Source: Andreesenia angusta (GTDB lineage: Bacteria; Bacillota; Clostridia; Tissierellales; Gottschalkiaceae). Taken from it: a stretch of DNA of 42,985 bases. The translations under genes and the position numbers were made by a program. The stretch lies in assembly GCF_001855385.1 (NCBI RefSeq), contig NZ_MKIE01000014.1, positions 1 to 42,985 on the forward strand. Direction: 5' to 3'. Positions 31,276-38,432 of the stretch are shown here, piece by piece. Below the pieces are notes generated by a model. The model was not told the DNA's origin and did not search any database. It was given only the letters and a program-made list of their open reading frames with translations. The first letter of the stretch is position 1. Every line of letters begins with the position of its first letter.

Positions 31276-31698
31276 CTAAAACGGAACGTCTTCATCATCT
31301 ATTGAATTGTCAACATGAAATCCTGCCGGAGCTGAATCATCACTCTGCTTGTTACTGCTTCCCCAGTCTATAAACTGGACTCTTTCTGCTACTACATCTG
31401 TCGTGTATCTCTTGTTTCCGTCTGCTGCCGTATAGCTTCCTGTCTGAATTCTGCCTTGGATGGCTACGTTTCTGCCCTTTTTCAGGTAGTTGGCGCTGTT
31501 CTCACCCATCTTTCCCCACACTACTATATTTATAAAATCTGCCGTAGGCTGGCCTGCACTCTCCATCTCCTGTTTCTTATCTTTCGAAAGCGGCTTATCT
31601 ACAGCTATAGAAAAATTACATACTGCTGTCCCTCCGTTTGGAAGGTATCTAAGTTCAGGATCCCTACACAATCTGCCTATCAATACCACGCTGTTCAT
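31276..31698 (-). CDS. ssb: Single-stranded DNA-binding protein
   Basis: 140 aa. OB-fold start MNSVVLIGRLCRDPELRYLP, then AVCNFSIAVDK, FINIVVWGKMGENSANYLKKG and IQTGSYTAADGNKRYTTDVV. It ends DDEDVPF, the acidic tip that recruits partners. It coats single-stranded DNA during phage replication. AGGAGG 9 nt upstream, directly after dnaB. Confidence 0.96.
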   Translation of the reverse strand: MNSVVLIGRLCRDPELRYLPNGGTAVCNFSIAVDKPLSKDKKQEMESAGQPTADFINIVVWGKMGENSANYLKKGRNVAIQGRIQTGSYTAADGNKRYTTDVVAERVQFIDWGSSNKQSDDSAPAGFHVDNSIDDEDVPF

Positions 31699-31712
31699 AT
31701 CTTCATTCCTCC

Positions 31713-33005
31713 TTATTTATCAAGCCCTATAAATTTCATCAGCTTTGGAACGTAAACCATACCGAATGATCCAGTAGGGCCGTTTCTCTGCTTTTCAAGT
31801 ATCACATCAGCCAACACATTTCCCTTTGCCTTCATTTCCTCCAAGAAGTCTATGCTATATATGCCTTCGCTTATCATGTCGCCCAGCTCGCTGTTTGTAA
31901 GCCTGTGAATGAATATTATATTGTCCGAGTCCTGCTCTATGGCCCCCGACTCTCTAAGGTCTGCAAGCGACGGTCTTTTCCCCTCTGCGTTTCTGTTTAA
32001 CTGCGAAAGTATGATTATCGGTATCTTGAATTCGAGTGTCATAAGCTTAAGGGCTCTTGTCATGCTCGATACTTCCTGTTCTCTGCTCCCTAGCTTCTCA
32101 TCCGGCTGTAGCAACTGTAGATAGTCGATTATAACCAGGTCCGGCTTGTGCTTTCTTATCTTGGACCTTATGTGCTGAGGCTTTTTGCTTGTCTTGTCGA
32201 TTATGAAGTTCTCTGTTGCAAATCTTTGGCCGACATCCATTGTCTTTCTCCAGCCCTCTCCGTCAAGGTTACCTCTCCTCAGATCATTTCCATCCAGTCC
32301 GGAGTTGGCCGCTATAATCCTTTGGCAAAGCTGGACGCTGGACATCTCAAGGCTTGTCATCATAACCTTTCGCTTGTTGCTAGCTATATTAAGCCCTATC
32401 TGCATGGCTATGGCCGTCTTTCCTACTCCCGGCCTTGCAGCTATAGTCGTAAGCTCTTCCGGATGAAGCCCTGCTGTAGCCACATCCAGTTTTCCTACCC
32501 TCGTGTGATAAGACCTGTCATCCTTGTTTTCAGCCCTTTTCTCAAGCACTTCTATAGTGTCTAACATCGCCTCTTTCAGACTCACCACTCCGTCATTCAT
32601 TACGACCTTGACCTCTTCTATCTCTTGCATGGCGTTGTTCTTTATGGTGTCTATATCAAGCTCCTTGTTCATAGCAAGCTCTTTTATATACTCAGCCTTT
32701 TCCAAGAGCCTTCTTCTGCTGGACTTGTCCTTTAGAAGGTTTACCTCGTTTTCTATCCTGGCTGTGGTTGTCACCATGTCTGTGAGTCCGCTTATATTCA
32801 ATATGCTTAGCCCGCTCTTCTGTGCCAGTTCAAAGTACGAAAAATCCTGTCCTTCGTCTGCCAGGGCTCTTATAGCCTTGAATATCTTCTTGTGACTGTT
32901 ATCTAGGAAGTCGTCGTCTGAAAGCTCCAGTGAAAACTCTCTTGCTGCTGGGTCTACTACAAAGCTTCCCAGTATGGCTTGTTCCAGTCTCAATACCTCT
33001 TGCAT
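31713..33005 (-). CDS. dnaB: Replicative DNA helicase (DnaB type)
   Basis: 430 aa. N-terminal helical domain (EQAILGSFVVDPAAREFSLE), then RecA-like core: Walker A ARPGVGKTAIAMQ, LEMSSVQLCQRIIA, Walker B LVIIDYLQLL, the IPIIILSQLNR sensor strand, and the end motif RNGPTGSF. Full length and intact, so the phage brings its own fork helicase. The initiator gene lies immediately upstream (no gap). Confidence 0.96.
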   Translation of the reverse strand: MQEVLRLEQAILGSFVVDPAAREFSLELSDDDFLDNSHKKIFKAIRALADEGQDFSYFELAQKSGLSILNISGLTDMVTTTARIENEVNLLKDKSSRRRLLEKAEYIKELAMNKELDIDTIKNNAMQEIEEVKVVMNDGVVSLKEAMLDTIEVLEKRAENKDDRSYHTRVGKLDVATAGLHPEELTTIAARPGVGKTAIAMQIGLNIASNKRKVMMTSLEMSSVQLCQRIIAANSGLDGNDLRRGNLDGEGWRKTMDVGQRFATENFIIDKTSKKPQHIRSKIRKHKPDLVIIDYLQLLQPDEKLGSREQEVSSMTRALKLMTLEFKIPIIILSQLNRNAEGKRPSLADLRESGAIEQDSDNIIFIHRLTNSELGDMISEGIYSIDFLEEMKAKGNVLADVILEKQRNGPTGSFGMVYVPKLMKFIGLDK

Positions 33006-33806
33006 CTAAAATCTCCTCCCTGTGTCTCTCCAATTTTCTTTTTCTTGCTTCTGAGCTGCTATGCCCTGAGTGCCGTTTAGATAGTTTTCTCTAGCCACCG
33101 CTCCGTCCATGAACTTTTCAAGCCCTCTTCTCACAAACTCTTCTAGTGTCCATTTATGGTTGAAGTAGTATCTGCTGTCTTTGACTATCTGAGAGTAGTT
33201 TGCTATAGCCTCTTGAAGCTCGTCTTTTGAGTAATCCTTTAAAGCTCCCTTAGTTGCTGTTTCCATTTTTCCAGTAAGCTTTCTGTGTACCACTATCTTT
33301 TGTTCATTCCAGAACTCAAAGATGCTATATATATCTTTCTTAACATTCTTTTCATTCTTGACTGTGGTTTTTTGTTGGTCGTCTGTATGGCTTTTTTCTT
33401 GGTCGTCTACTGCGACTTCTTCTGTAATTTCCAAGCTGTCTGACTGGTCATTTTGTTGGTCTTTGTTTTGGCTAGACTGGTGGTTGTTTTTTTGATATTC
33501 AGACCAGTTTTTAACAGTAAGTATCGAATACTTATTATTCGATATCTTAGAAATCATACCAGCCTCAACGAACAGGTCTATCCTACTCCTTATCTTACTT
33601 TCACTAATATTAAGATCTCTTGACCACTTTTTTCTCCCAAATATCATCTGCCCTGGCAGTAGCTCCACTACTTTTCCATTTAGGACAGTCTGTCTCCCCT
33701 CATGTGTAGCGTTCAAAAGTATATGCATCCAGACATGGAGAGTCTCCGAGTCCTTGTATATAAAATGGTCCTTAATCTGTCTATGAACCTTAATCCAACC
33801 CTCCAT
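33006..33806 (-). CDS. Phage replication initiator / replisome organizer (DnaD-like)
   Basis: 266 aa. Residues ~1-105 form a winged-helix region (GWIKVHRQIKDHFIYKD; HEGRQTVLNGKVVELLPGQM; ISESKIRSRIDLFVEAGMIS), then a Gln/Asn/Asp-rich linker (~107-155) and a C-terminal helical part with SIFEFWNEQK and SKDELQEAIANYSQIVKDS. It should open the origin and load the adjacent helicase. The linker DNA carries repeated (T/C)TGGTC words that may be the origin. Confidence 0.82.
   Translation of the reverse strand: MEGWIKVHRQIKDHFIYKDSETLHVWMHILLNATHEGRQTVLNGKVVELLPGQMIFGRKKWSRDLNISESKIRSRIDLFVEAGMISKISNNKYSILTVKNWSEYQKNNHQSSQNKDQQNDQSDSLEITEEVAVDDQEKSHTDDQQKTTVKNEKNVKKDIYSIFEFWNEQKIVVHRKLTGKMETATKGALKDYSKDELQEAIANYSQIVKDSRYYFNHKWTLEEFVRRGLEKFMDGAVARENYLNGTQGIAAQKQEKENWRDTGRRF
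33372..33484. repeat. Candidate phage origin iterons inside the initiator gene
   Basis: TTGGTCGTCT at 33375-33384 and 33399-33408, TTGGTC at 33456-33461 and CTGGTC at 33444-33449, interspersed with T-rich runs. Lambdoid and many Gram-positive phages place origin iterons within the initiator gene. Because the DNA also encodes a Gln/Asp-rich linker, the repetition could be purely coding. Confidence 0.35.
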
Positions 33807-33810
33807 GAAA

Positions 33811-33924
33811 TCACTCCTTTACCTGAATGTAGCCCTGTGATATAATGGGCTTAAGGATATTTTTAACCGTTTGAGTTATTACAGTTCCCGCTGTAGTAGC
33901 TCTTTTTTTATGCTTTTTTTCCAT
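33811..33924 (-). CDS. Small basic phage protein
   Basis: 37 aa, start EKKHKKRATTAGTVITQTVK, end PIISQGYIQVKE. AGGAG 7 nt before ATG 33924; an upstream frame to 33993 lacks a ribosome binding site. Not recognised. It lies between an XRE regulator and the initiator, in the same operon. Confidence 0.6.
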   Translation of the reverse strand: MEKKHKKRATTAGTVITQTVKNILKPIISQGYIQVKE

Positions 33925-33934
33925 GTCGTTTCTC

Positions 33935-34459
33935 CTATCTGATATATTTTCTTTCCCTGAGCTTTCTGGAAGCCCGTCTCTCCATTTCCTCAATATCTAG
34001 ACCGTAGACTTCGGTCATTCTTACAAAATGCATATTAAGCGCTGGATAAAGGTCCACTATCTGCTCTTCACAGCTCAGCACCTCTTCCCATTCGTCTTTG
34101 CATATGTCTTTCTTGCCCTGTCTGTTTCTAAGCTTCTTTACAAGCCTTTCGCTGGACTCTATGGCCTCCTTAGCCTCTTCTATAAGGCACACAAGGCCTG
34201 TAATTATATTCTCGTCAATATTGTTCAAAAGCGGTGTATTCACCAAGCCAGTCCCCTGAATAAAGCTGCACTGAAGCTTCAGCTTGGGGTCTCTTAAAAC
34301 CTTTATAGCTCTTCTAGCTATATCGTCCGGCATTGTTACTTTCCCGTTTTCATACTTGCTCCATGTAGCTTGGGTAATTCCCACAGTGTATGCCAACTGC
34401 TCCTGAGACATTCCTGCTCTTTCCCTTGAAAGCTTTATGAGCTTTGCTGTATCTTTCAT
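33935..34459 (-). CDS. XRE-family helix-turn-helix regulator with long C-terminal helix region
   Basis: 174 aa. N-terminal HTH (LIKLSRERAGMSQEQLAYTV then GITQATWSKYENGKVTMP) at residues ~6-60, then a helical C-terminal half (LIEEAKEAIESSERLVKKL; EMERRASRKLRERKYIR) without a peptidase motif. Probably an early regulator distinct from Cro. ATG 34459 set by AGGAGG. The upstream intergenic region has a 12-bp palindrome at 34568-34579. Confidence 0.8.
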   Translation of the reverse strand: MKDTAKLIKLSRERAGMSQEQLAYTVGITQATWSKYENGKVTMPDDIARRAIKVLRDPKLKLQCSFIQGTGLVNTPLLNNIDENIITGLVCLIEEAKEAIESSERLVKKLRNRQGKKDICKDEWEEVLSCEEQIVDLYPALNMHFVRMTEVYGLDIEEMERRASRKLRERKYIR

Positions 34460-34567
34460 ATCCATCCTCCTAACCATTCATATTTTGAATAACCTTCAGC
34501 TATACATATAAGCCTGATTTAGATATATTTAAAGCAAACCCAATCCTAGTGCAATCCTTCCTGAAAA

Positions 34568-34579
34568 ATGTCCGGACAT
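34568..34579. promoter_or_regulatory. Palindrome ATGTCCGGACAT, possible operator
   Basis: A perfect 12-bp palindrome in the 218-bp non-coding gap (34460-34677) before the XRE regulator. It is GC-rich in an AT-rich region and could be the binding site of that regulator, but a single copy is weak evidence. Confidence 0.3.
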
Positions 34580-34677
34580 ATACATATTGAATTTCTTTAA
34601 ATGATTTGCTTTTTAAGCCATATATGCCACTATAGTTCAATCCATAGCAATAAATGAATAATATTGGCATCAGACAG

Positions 34678-34947
34678 TTAAAAGTTTTTAAGGGCTACGT
34701 CTACTTCCCCTAGAAGCTGCTCTATTTCTTTGTGCTGCTTACTCTTTGACTCCAACAAGTAGGTATATGTTTCCACAGTATCTTCCCAGAATTCAATGTT
34801 CTCCTCAGAGTCTCTGTCCCTTGCGAATTGGAGTTTGCTTTTTGAATCTTCATATCTGCTCTTCAATTCTTGAACAGCACTATCTATGTCCGCCTTTCTG
34901 ATAGATAGCTCTAGAAATATTCTCTCAACCTGATTTCTGTTTAACAT
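34678..34947 (-). CDS. Hypothetical coiled-coil phage protein
   Basis: 89 aa, almost wholly charged helix: LNRNQVERIFLELSIRKADI, then SRYEDSKSKLQFARDRDSEE and a C-terminal SKQHKEIEQLLGEVD. Coiled-coil, no enzyme motif. ATG 34947 has AAGGAGG 8 nt upstream. Function unknown; part of the early operon. Confidence 0.65.
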   Translation of the reverse strand: MLNRNQVERIFLELSIRKADIDSAVQELKSRYEDSKSKLQFARDRDSEENIEFWEDTVETYTYLLESKSKQHKEIEQLLGEVDVALKNF

Positions 34948-34961
34948 CTTCATTACCTCCT

Positions 34962-35177
34962 TCAATAGACACGTCTTATTCCAAAACTGCTTTCAAACTC
35001 TTGAGAAAGCTTCTCTTGCTCTGTCATCCAGTTGTCCAAAGACTCCTTTCTGAAAAGCTTTCTTCTTCCGACTGGTGTATGTGGTATCTGTCTTTTTCTG
35101 GCTAGTTCAAGAATCGTGTAGTAGCTTATGCCGATATATTCTGCTGCTTCCTTAGCTGTAAAAGTAACTGGCTTCAT
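34962..35177 (-). CDS. Excisionase-like helix-turn-helix protein
   Basis: 71 aa. MerR/excisionase type winged helix (HTH_17): TFTAKEAAEYIGISYYTILE, then HTPVGRRKLFRKESLDNWM. Such small proteins act as recombination directionality factors or early regulators. No separate Xis gene lies next to the integrase, so this is the best candidate. AGGAGGTG before ATG. Confidence 0.78.
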   Translation of the reverse strand: MKPVTFTAKEAAEYIGISYYTILELARKRQIPHTPVGRRKLFRKESLDNWMTEQEKLSQEFESSFGIRRVY

Positions 35178-35249
35178 TTATTTCACCTCCTCTTTTTCAG
35201 TTTTCTCCTTCCAGTTAAGGGTATTATTAGACCGGAAGGAGGTGATATT

Positions 35250-35513
35250 ATGAATCAAGCTCTCTTAAGGTTTTCAAACGGAGATAGCTTAGAGTTGCAT
35301 GAAGGTCAGATGATTACTCCAATCTCAAAGTTTACTGATGAAAATGGAACAAGAGTATCGCAATGTCCTCAATATGAAATATGGTCCCATATTAACGATG
35401 GACTTATACCGTCTATTGCTGAATTACTTTGCTCTTGTGATTTCTTTCATCTAACTGACAAAAACAATAAGATTTTCAACTCTTCTGCTGTTGTTACTGT
35501 AGAAACCTTTTAG
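35250..35513 (+). CDS. Lone plus-strand hypothetical protein in the early region
   Basis: 87 aa, not recognised. SNGDSLELHEGQMITPISKF, then QCPQYEIWSHINDGLIPSIA and FHLTDKNNKIFNSSAVVTVE. It has a very strong ribosome binding site (GGAAGGAGGTGAT) and its own terminator, and opposes every gene around it between Cro and the excisionase-like gene. Therefore it is probably expressed in the lysogen as a moron. Confidence 0.65.
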   Translation: MNQALLRFSNGDSLELHEGQMITPISKFTDENGTRVSQCPQYEIWSHINDGLIPSIAELLCSCDFFHLTDKNNKIFNSSAVVTVETF

Positions 35514-35762
35514 TTAAAGCTTAGAGCGATTTGTTAGTGGCAAATCGTTCTTTTCTTCTTCCAAAATCTCATCTATTTTTTCAAATAGTCTTTCGTATCT
35601 AAGCTTTCCAAATGTATAGCTCATACTCTTTTTCAGTAAGTCTAAAGATTTCTCTACATCTCCATAAGTCTTGGACTCTGCCTTTATCTTTTCAAGAATA
35701 TCTTTCGCTGTATCGTCTAAGGCTCTATCATACTCGTCCAATAGATATTTCAGTCTATCCAT
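35514..35762 (-). CDS. Hypothetical small helical protein after Cro
   Basis: 82 aa, helical and charged: DRLKYLLDEYDRALDDTAKD, then a central KSLDLLKKSMSYTFGKLRYE and acidic KIDEILEEEKNDLP. GGAGGTGAGG before ATG 35762. It follows cro by 18 nt and is read from the same early promoter. Function is unknown. Its 3' end overlaps the terminator of the opposing gene. Confidence 0.65.
   Translation of the reverse strand: MDRLKYLLDEYDRALDDTAKDILEKIKAESKTYGDVEKSLDLLKKSMSYTFGKLRYERLFEKIDEILEEEKNDLPLTNRSKL
35522..35557 (+). terminator. Terminator of the plus-strand 87-aa gene
   Basis: GAGCGATTTG / CAAATCGTTC stem with 7-nt loop followed by TTTTCTTCTT, just after the stop at 35513. It lies inside the opposing 82-aa gene. 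Confidence 0.7.
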
Positions 35763-35780
35763 TCCCTCACCTCCAGTTTT

Positions 35781-36005
35781 CTAACTACATTTTGTTGTAT
35801 TAGCCCCTAAAAAAATATCCGGAAATAGATCTTCAACTTTAACTCTAAAGAAATTTTGAAGTGAAATGGCTAAATACACATTTGGCTTTCTTCTCCCATT
35901 TTCCAACCAAGATATAGTCTGTTGAGTAGTTCCAATGCATTCAGCTAATTCAGTCTGACTTAAGCCTCTTTCTTCTCTTAGGCTTATTAGTTTTTCTCTT
36001 TTCAT
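35781..36005 (-). CDS. Cro-like repressor (XRE)
   Basis: 74 aa, mostly one HTH domain: LISLREERGLSQTELAECIG then TTQQTISWLENGRRKPNVYL, length typical of Cro-like or small XRE phage repressors. Transcribed from the TTGACA promoter at 36044-36072 over operators. The last codons contain a fifth copy of the operator (35790-35799). AGGAGGG 6 nt upstream of the ATG. Confidence 0.9.
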   Translation of the reverse strand: MKREKLISLREERGLSQTELAECIGTTQQTISWLENGRRKPNVYLAISLQNFFRVKVEDLFPDIFLGANTTKCS

Positions 36006-36028
36006 ATCTTCCCTCCTCTCAACTACAC

Positions 36029-36136
36029 TTTGTTGTTAGGATTAGTATATAATACGTTTTGTTGTATGTCAACCTTGTTTCCATTTTTAATATTCATTTT
36101 GTTGTTTATCATTATTATATATATCATTTTGTTGTA
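36029..36136. promoter_or_regulatory. CI/Cro operator region: divergent promoters with repeated TTTTGTTGTA sites
   Basis: Leftward promoter: -35 TTGACA (36067-36072), 17 bp, -10 TATACT (36044-36049). Rightward: TATAAT (36135-36140) with weak -35 TTATTA (36112-36117), 17 bp. Copies of TTTTGTTGTA lie at 36057-36066 (in the spacer of the leftward promoter), 36097-36106 and 36127-36136 (reaching the rightward -10), with a shorter TTTGTTGT at 36029-36036. Spacing is about 30-40 bp. A further copy is at 35790-35799 in the cro gene. Confidence 0.7.
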
Positions 36137-36162
36137 TAATCTGTTTTAAGGAGTGGTTACTT

Positions 36163-36483
36163 ATGATTGGTGAAAGACTAAAAGAATTAAGGATCGAAAA
36201 AGATTTGCTACAAAAAGATCTTGCTGAAAAAATTGGCATAACTCAACAATCAATTAGCTTTTATGAATCTGGTAGGAGAGAGCCTGATAATGAACTCCTA
36301 ATTAAGTTTGCTAATTTTTTTAATGTTAGCATAGACTACCTTCTAGGTAGAACAGATATTCGTAGTATAGAAGAAGTGCATACCATAGCGGCCCATCACG
36401 ATGGAGACGAGTATACCGAAGAAGAGTTACAAGAAATTGAGAATTTCAAGAAGTATGTGCTTTCCAAAAGAAAGAAGGACTAG
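36163..36483 (+). CDS. CI-like phage repressor (XRE)
   Basis: 106 aa. HTH (RLKELRIEKDLLQKDLAEKI then GITQQSISFYESGRREPDNE) at 4-62, then NFFNVSIDYLLGRTDI and a short acidic C-terminus (TEEELQEIENFKKYV). It lacks the LexA-type peptidase domain, so it cannot self-cleave in the SOS response; an ImmA-like protease is encoded further on. AAGGAG before the ATG. It overlaps nothing and is followed 4 nt later by a Fe-S peptide gene. Confidence 0.9.
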   Translation: MIGERLKELRIEKDLLQKDLAEKIGITQQSISFYESGRREPDNELLIKFANFFNVSIDYLLGRTDIRSIEEVHTIAAHHDGDEYTEEELQEIENFKKYVLSKRKKD

Positions 36484-36487
36484 CGCC

Positions 36488-36640
36488 ATGTCCACTATAA
36501 TATGCTACTGCTCCAATGTAACCGAGCAAGAGATAGTTGACGCTATAGATAATGGAGCTAATAGCCTTTCAGATATAAAGGCCATTACAGGGGCTTGTAC
36601 TGCGGGAAGGTGCAAGGAGCTCCATCCTAAGGGGACTTGA
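36488..36640 (+). CDS. BFD-type (2Fe-2S)-binding small protein
   Basis: 50 aa. Four cysteines in the bacterioferritin-associated ferredoxin pattern: IICYCSNVTEQEIVDAIDNG (CxC) and TGACTAGRCKELHP (CxxxxC). The family binds one 2Fe-2S cluster. It starts 4 nt after the repressor stop and is very likely cotranscribed with it. A longer frame in the same phase (36401) runs inside the repressor and has no ribosome binding site. Role in the phage is unknown. Confidence 0.78.
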   Translation: MSTIICYCSNVTEQEIVDAIDNGANSLSDIKAITGACTAGRCKELHPKGT

Positions 36641-36693
36641 TGTTCTAGGGACATTCTAAAGTTTTTAGAAGAATATAATAAATAGTTTTGATA

Positions 36694-36723
36694 AGCTACT
36701 GATATGAGATATTCATATCAGCT
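36694..36723 (+). terminator. Possible hairpin after the repressor operon
   Basis: CTGATATGA / TCATATCAG with a 5-nt loop; A/T-rich downstream but no clean T-run. It may be a weak terminator or an RNA processing site. Confidence 0.35.
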
Positions 36724-36805
36724 TATTTATATGAATATATGGGAATATACGCTATAAAAGTAATCATTTTAATTTTAAATTTCATTAATTTCAAGGGGGA
36801 TCATT

Positions 36806-37888
36806 ATGGGAATAAGATTTAGAAAAAGTATAAAAATCGCACCCGGAGTGCGTGCCAACTTTGGAACTAAAAGTGCTGGACTAAGCTTCGGAACTAGGGG
36901 AATGAGATACAGTGTGAATTCAAGTGGTCGAAGAACTGCAACGGTCGGAATCCCAGGAACTGGCCTTTCTTACTCTACTTCTTCTTATGGAAAGTCTCGT
37001 TCAAAGACATATGCAGATAGACAAGCATTCAAAGAACTTGAACGCCAACAGAAAGCATTAGAAGCTGAGCAGGAGGTGGCAAAGTACAACAACTACATAG
37101 AAAGTATTCAGTCTATTCACAAAGAATGTGATGATCAAATTAATTGGGACCATATAAATAACTGCGCCCCTCCTTTTGATTTGAACAGCAAGGGTCCTGC
37201 TGAGCTAAAAGCACTGGAGCAAATAAACAACTATAAACCTGGAATCTTTGCTAAGATATTCAAGTCACTAGAGAAGTCTCAAAGAAGTAAGCTTGAAGAT
37301 AACTTATATACTGCTATGGAAGCTGATCGGGACTCTTTTGAATCTTGGAAAAACCTTAATGAGCTTTCTAGTATGGTTTTAAGGGGGGATCTTGAAGGAT
37401 ACCTCATGGTAATTGACCAGATGGATCCACTAGATGATTTATTAGAGTTTGGAAGTGGATTTGAATTCGGAGCTGTAGATAAGGATACTCTTATAGTAAA
37501 CTTCGATGTCAAAATGGATTCAGTGGTTCCTACCGAATCAAAGTCTTTAACTCAAACCGGTAGACTTTCTTCTAAAAAAATTGGTAAAACTGCATATTAT
37601 GAATTAGCTCAAGATTATGTTTGTAGCTGCGCTATCCGAATAGCTAGGGACATGTTTGCTCTGCTCCCCTTAACTACTGTAATAGTCAATGCTCAGGATA
37701 CTGTACTTGACACTTCAAATGGGTATCACGAAGTTAAAACTATACTGTCTGTAAAGTTCGATAAAGATACTGTTAACTCTTTAAATATGGATTCTATAGA
37801 TCCTTCTGATTCACTTCAAAACTTTGAGCATAATATGAAGTTCTTAAAAACAAAAGGATTTCAATCTGTAGATGAAGTTTTAATATAA
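36806..37888 (+). CDS. DUF4236 domain protein
   Basis: 360 aa. The N-terminal ~55 residues are DUF4236: IRFRKSIKIAPGVRANFGTK then GLSFGTRGMRYSVNSSGRRT and IPGTGLSYS. The rest has a coiled-coil stretch (70-95) and an alpha/beta region (200-340) without known motifs. DUF4236 proteins occur in phages and plasmids and their function is unknown. It has AGGGGGA before the ATG and lies in the lysogeny module, so it is probably expressed from the prophage. Confidence 0.8.
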   Translation: MGIRFRKSIKIAPGVRANFGTKSAGLSFGTRGMRYSVNSSGRRTATVGIPGTGLSYSTSSYGKSRSKTYADRQAFKELERQQKALEAEQEVAKYNNYIESIQSIHKECDDQINWDHINNCAPPFDLNSKGPAELKALEQINNYKPGIFAKIFKSLEKSQRSKLEDNLYTAMEADRDSFESWKNLNELSSMVLRGDLEGYLMVIDQMDPLDDLLEFGSGFEFGAVDKDTLIVNFDVKMDSVVPTESKSLTQTGRLSSKKIGKTAYYELAQDYVCSCAIRIARDMFALLPLTTVIVNAQDTVLDTSNGYHEVKTILSVKFDKDTVNSLNMDSIDPSDSLQNFEHNMKFLKTKGFQSVDEVLI

Positions 37889-37923
37889 GATTGCTAGTTT
37901 TAAATACTTAAAGGGGGATTCCT

Positions 37924-38373
37924 ATGTACGAAAAGTTGCTAATTGAATACGAAGAGGAAGTTGAAGTCATAGAAAGCCCCCTTCCTGGTAAACTAAAGGG
38001 ACTCTATTCTGATAGCACTATTGTGATAAATAGCAAGCTTACAAGTACTGAAAAAGCCTGTGTAATAGCAGAAGAATTAGGCCATCACTACACCACTGCC
38101 GGGAACATACTGGATCAATCGGAAGTCTCCAATAGAAAGCTTGAGAAAACAGCCCGTAACTGGGGATATGAAAAGCTTGTAGGTCTAATAGACTTAGTTA
38201 ATGCCTATAAATCAGGGGTGAGAAATAGGCATGAGCTGGCGGAGTTTCTGGGGGTTACTGAGGAATTTATAGAAAACGCTCTGAATTACTACAGGGAAAA
38301 GCATGGGTTATTTACTACAGTAGATAACTACATAGTATATTTTGAGCCATTGGGGATTTTTGAGAAGTTTTAA
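37924..38373 (+). CDS. ImmA/IrrE-family metallopeptidase, variant active site
   Basis: 149 aa. The zinc motif reads AEELGHHYTTAG rather than HELGH: the first His of HExxH is Glu, as in a subgroup found in clostridial phages. The C-terminal half has NRKLEKTARNWGYEKLVGL and HELAEFLGVTEEFIENALNY. Family members cut phage or ICE repressors to allow induction. It lies three genes from CI instead of next to it. AGGGGG before the ATG. Confidence 0.85.
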   Translation: MYEKLLIEYEEEVEVIESPLPGKLKGLYSDSTIVINSKLTSTEKACVIAEELGHHYTTAGNILDQSEVSNRKLEKTARNWGYEKLVGLIDLVNAYKSGVRNRHELAEFLGVTEEFIENALNYYREKHGLFTTVDNYIVYFEPLGIFEKF

Positions 38374-38432
38374 TCTTGGTATCTATATTTTAAATTTTTT
38401 ATAATAAAAATTAAGAAAAGGAGAGGCTTGAT

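Noticed and set aside
36401..36640. A 79-codon version of the Fe-S peptide
   Set aside because: The extra 29 codons overlap the repressor in another frame and have no ribosome binding site; the ferredoxin-like pattern starts at 36488.
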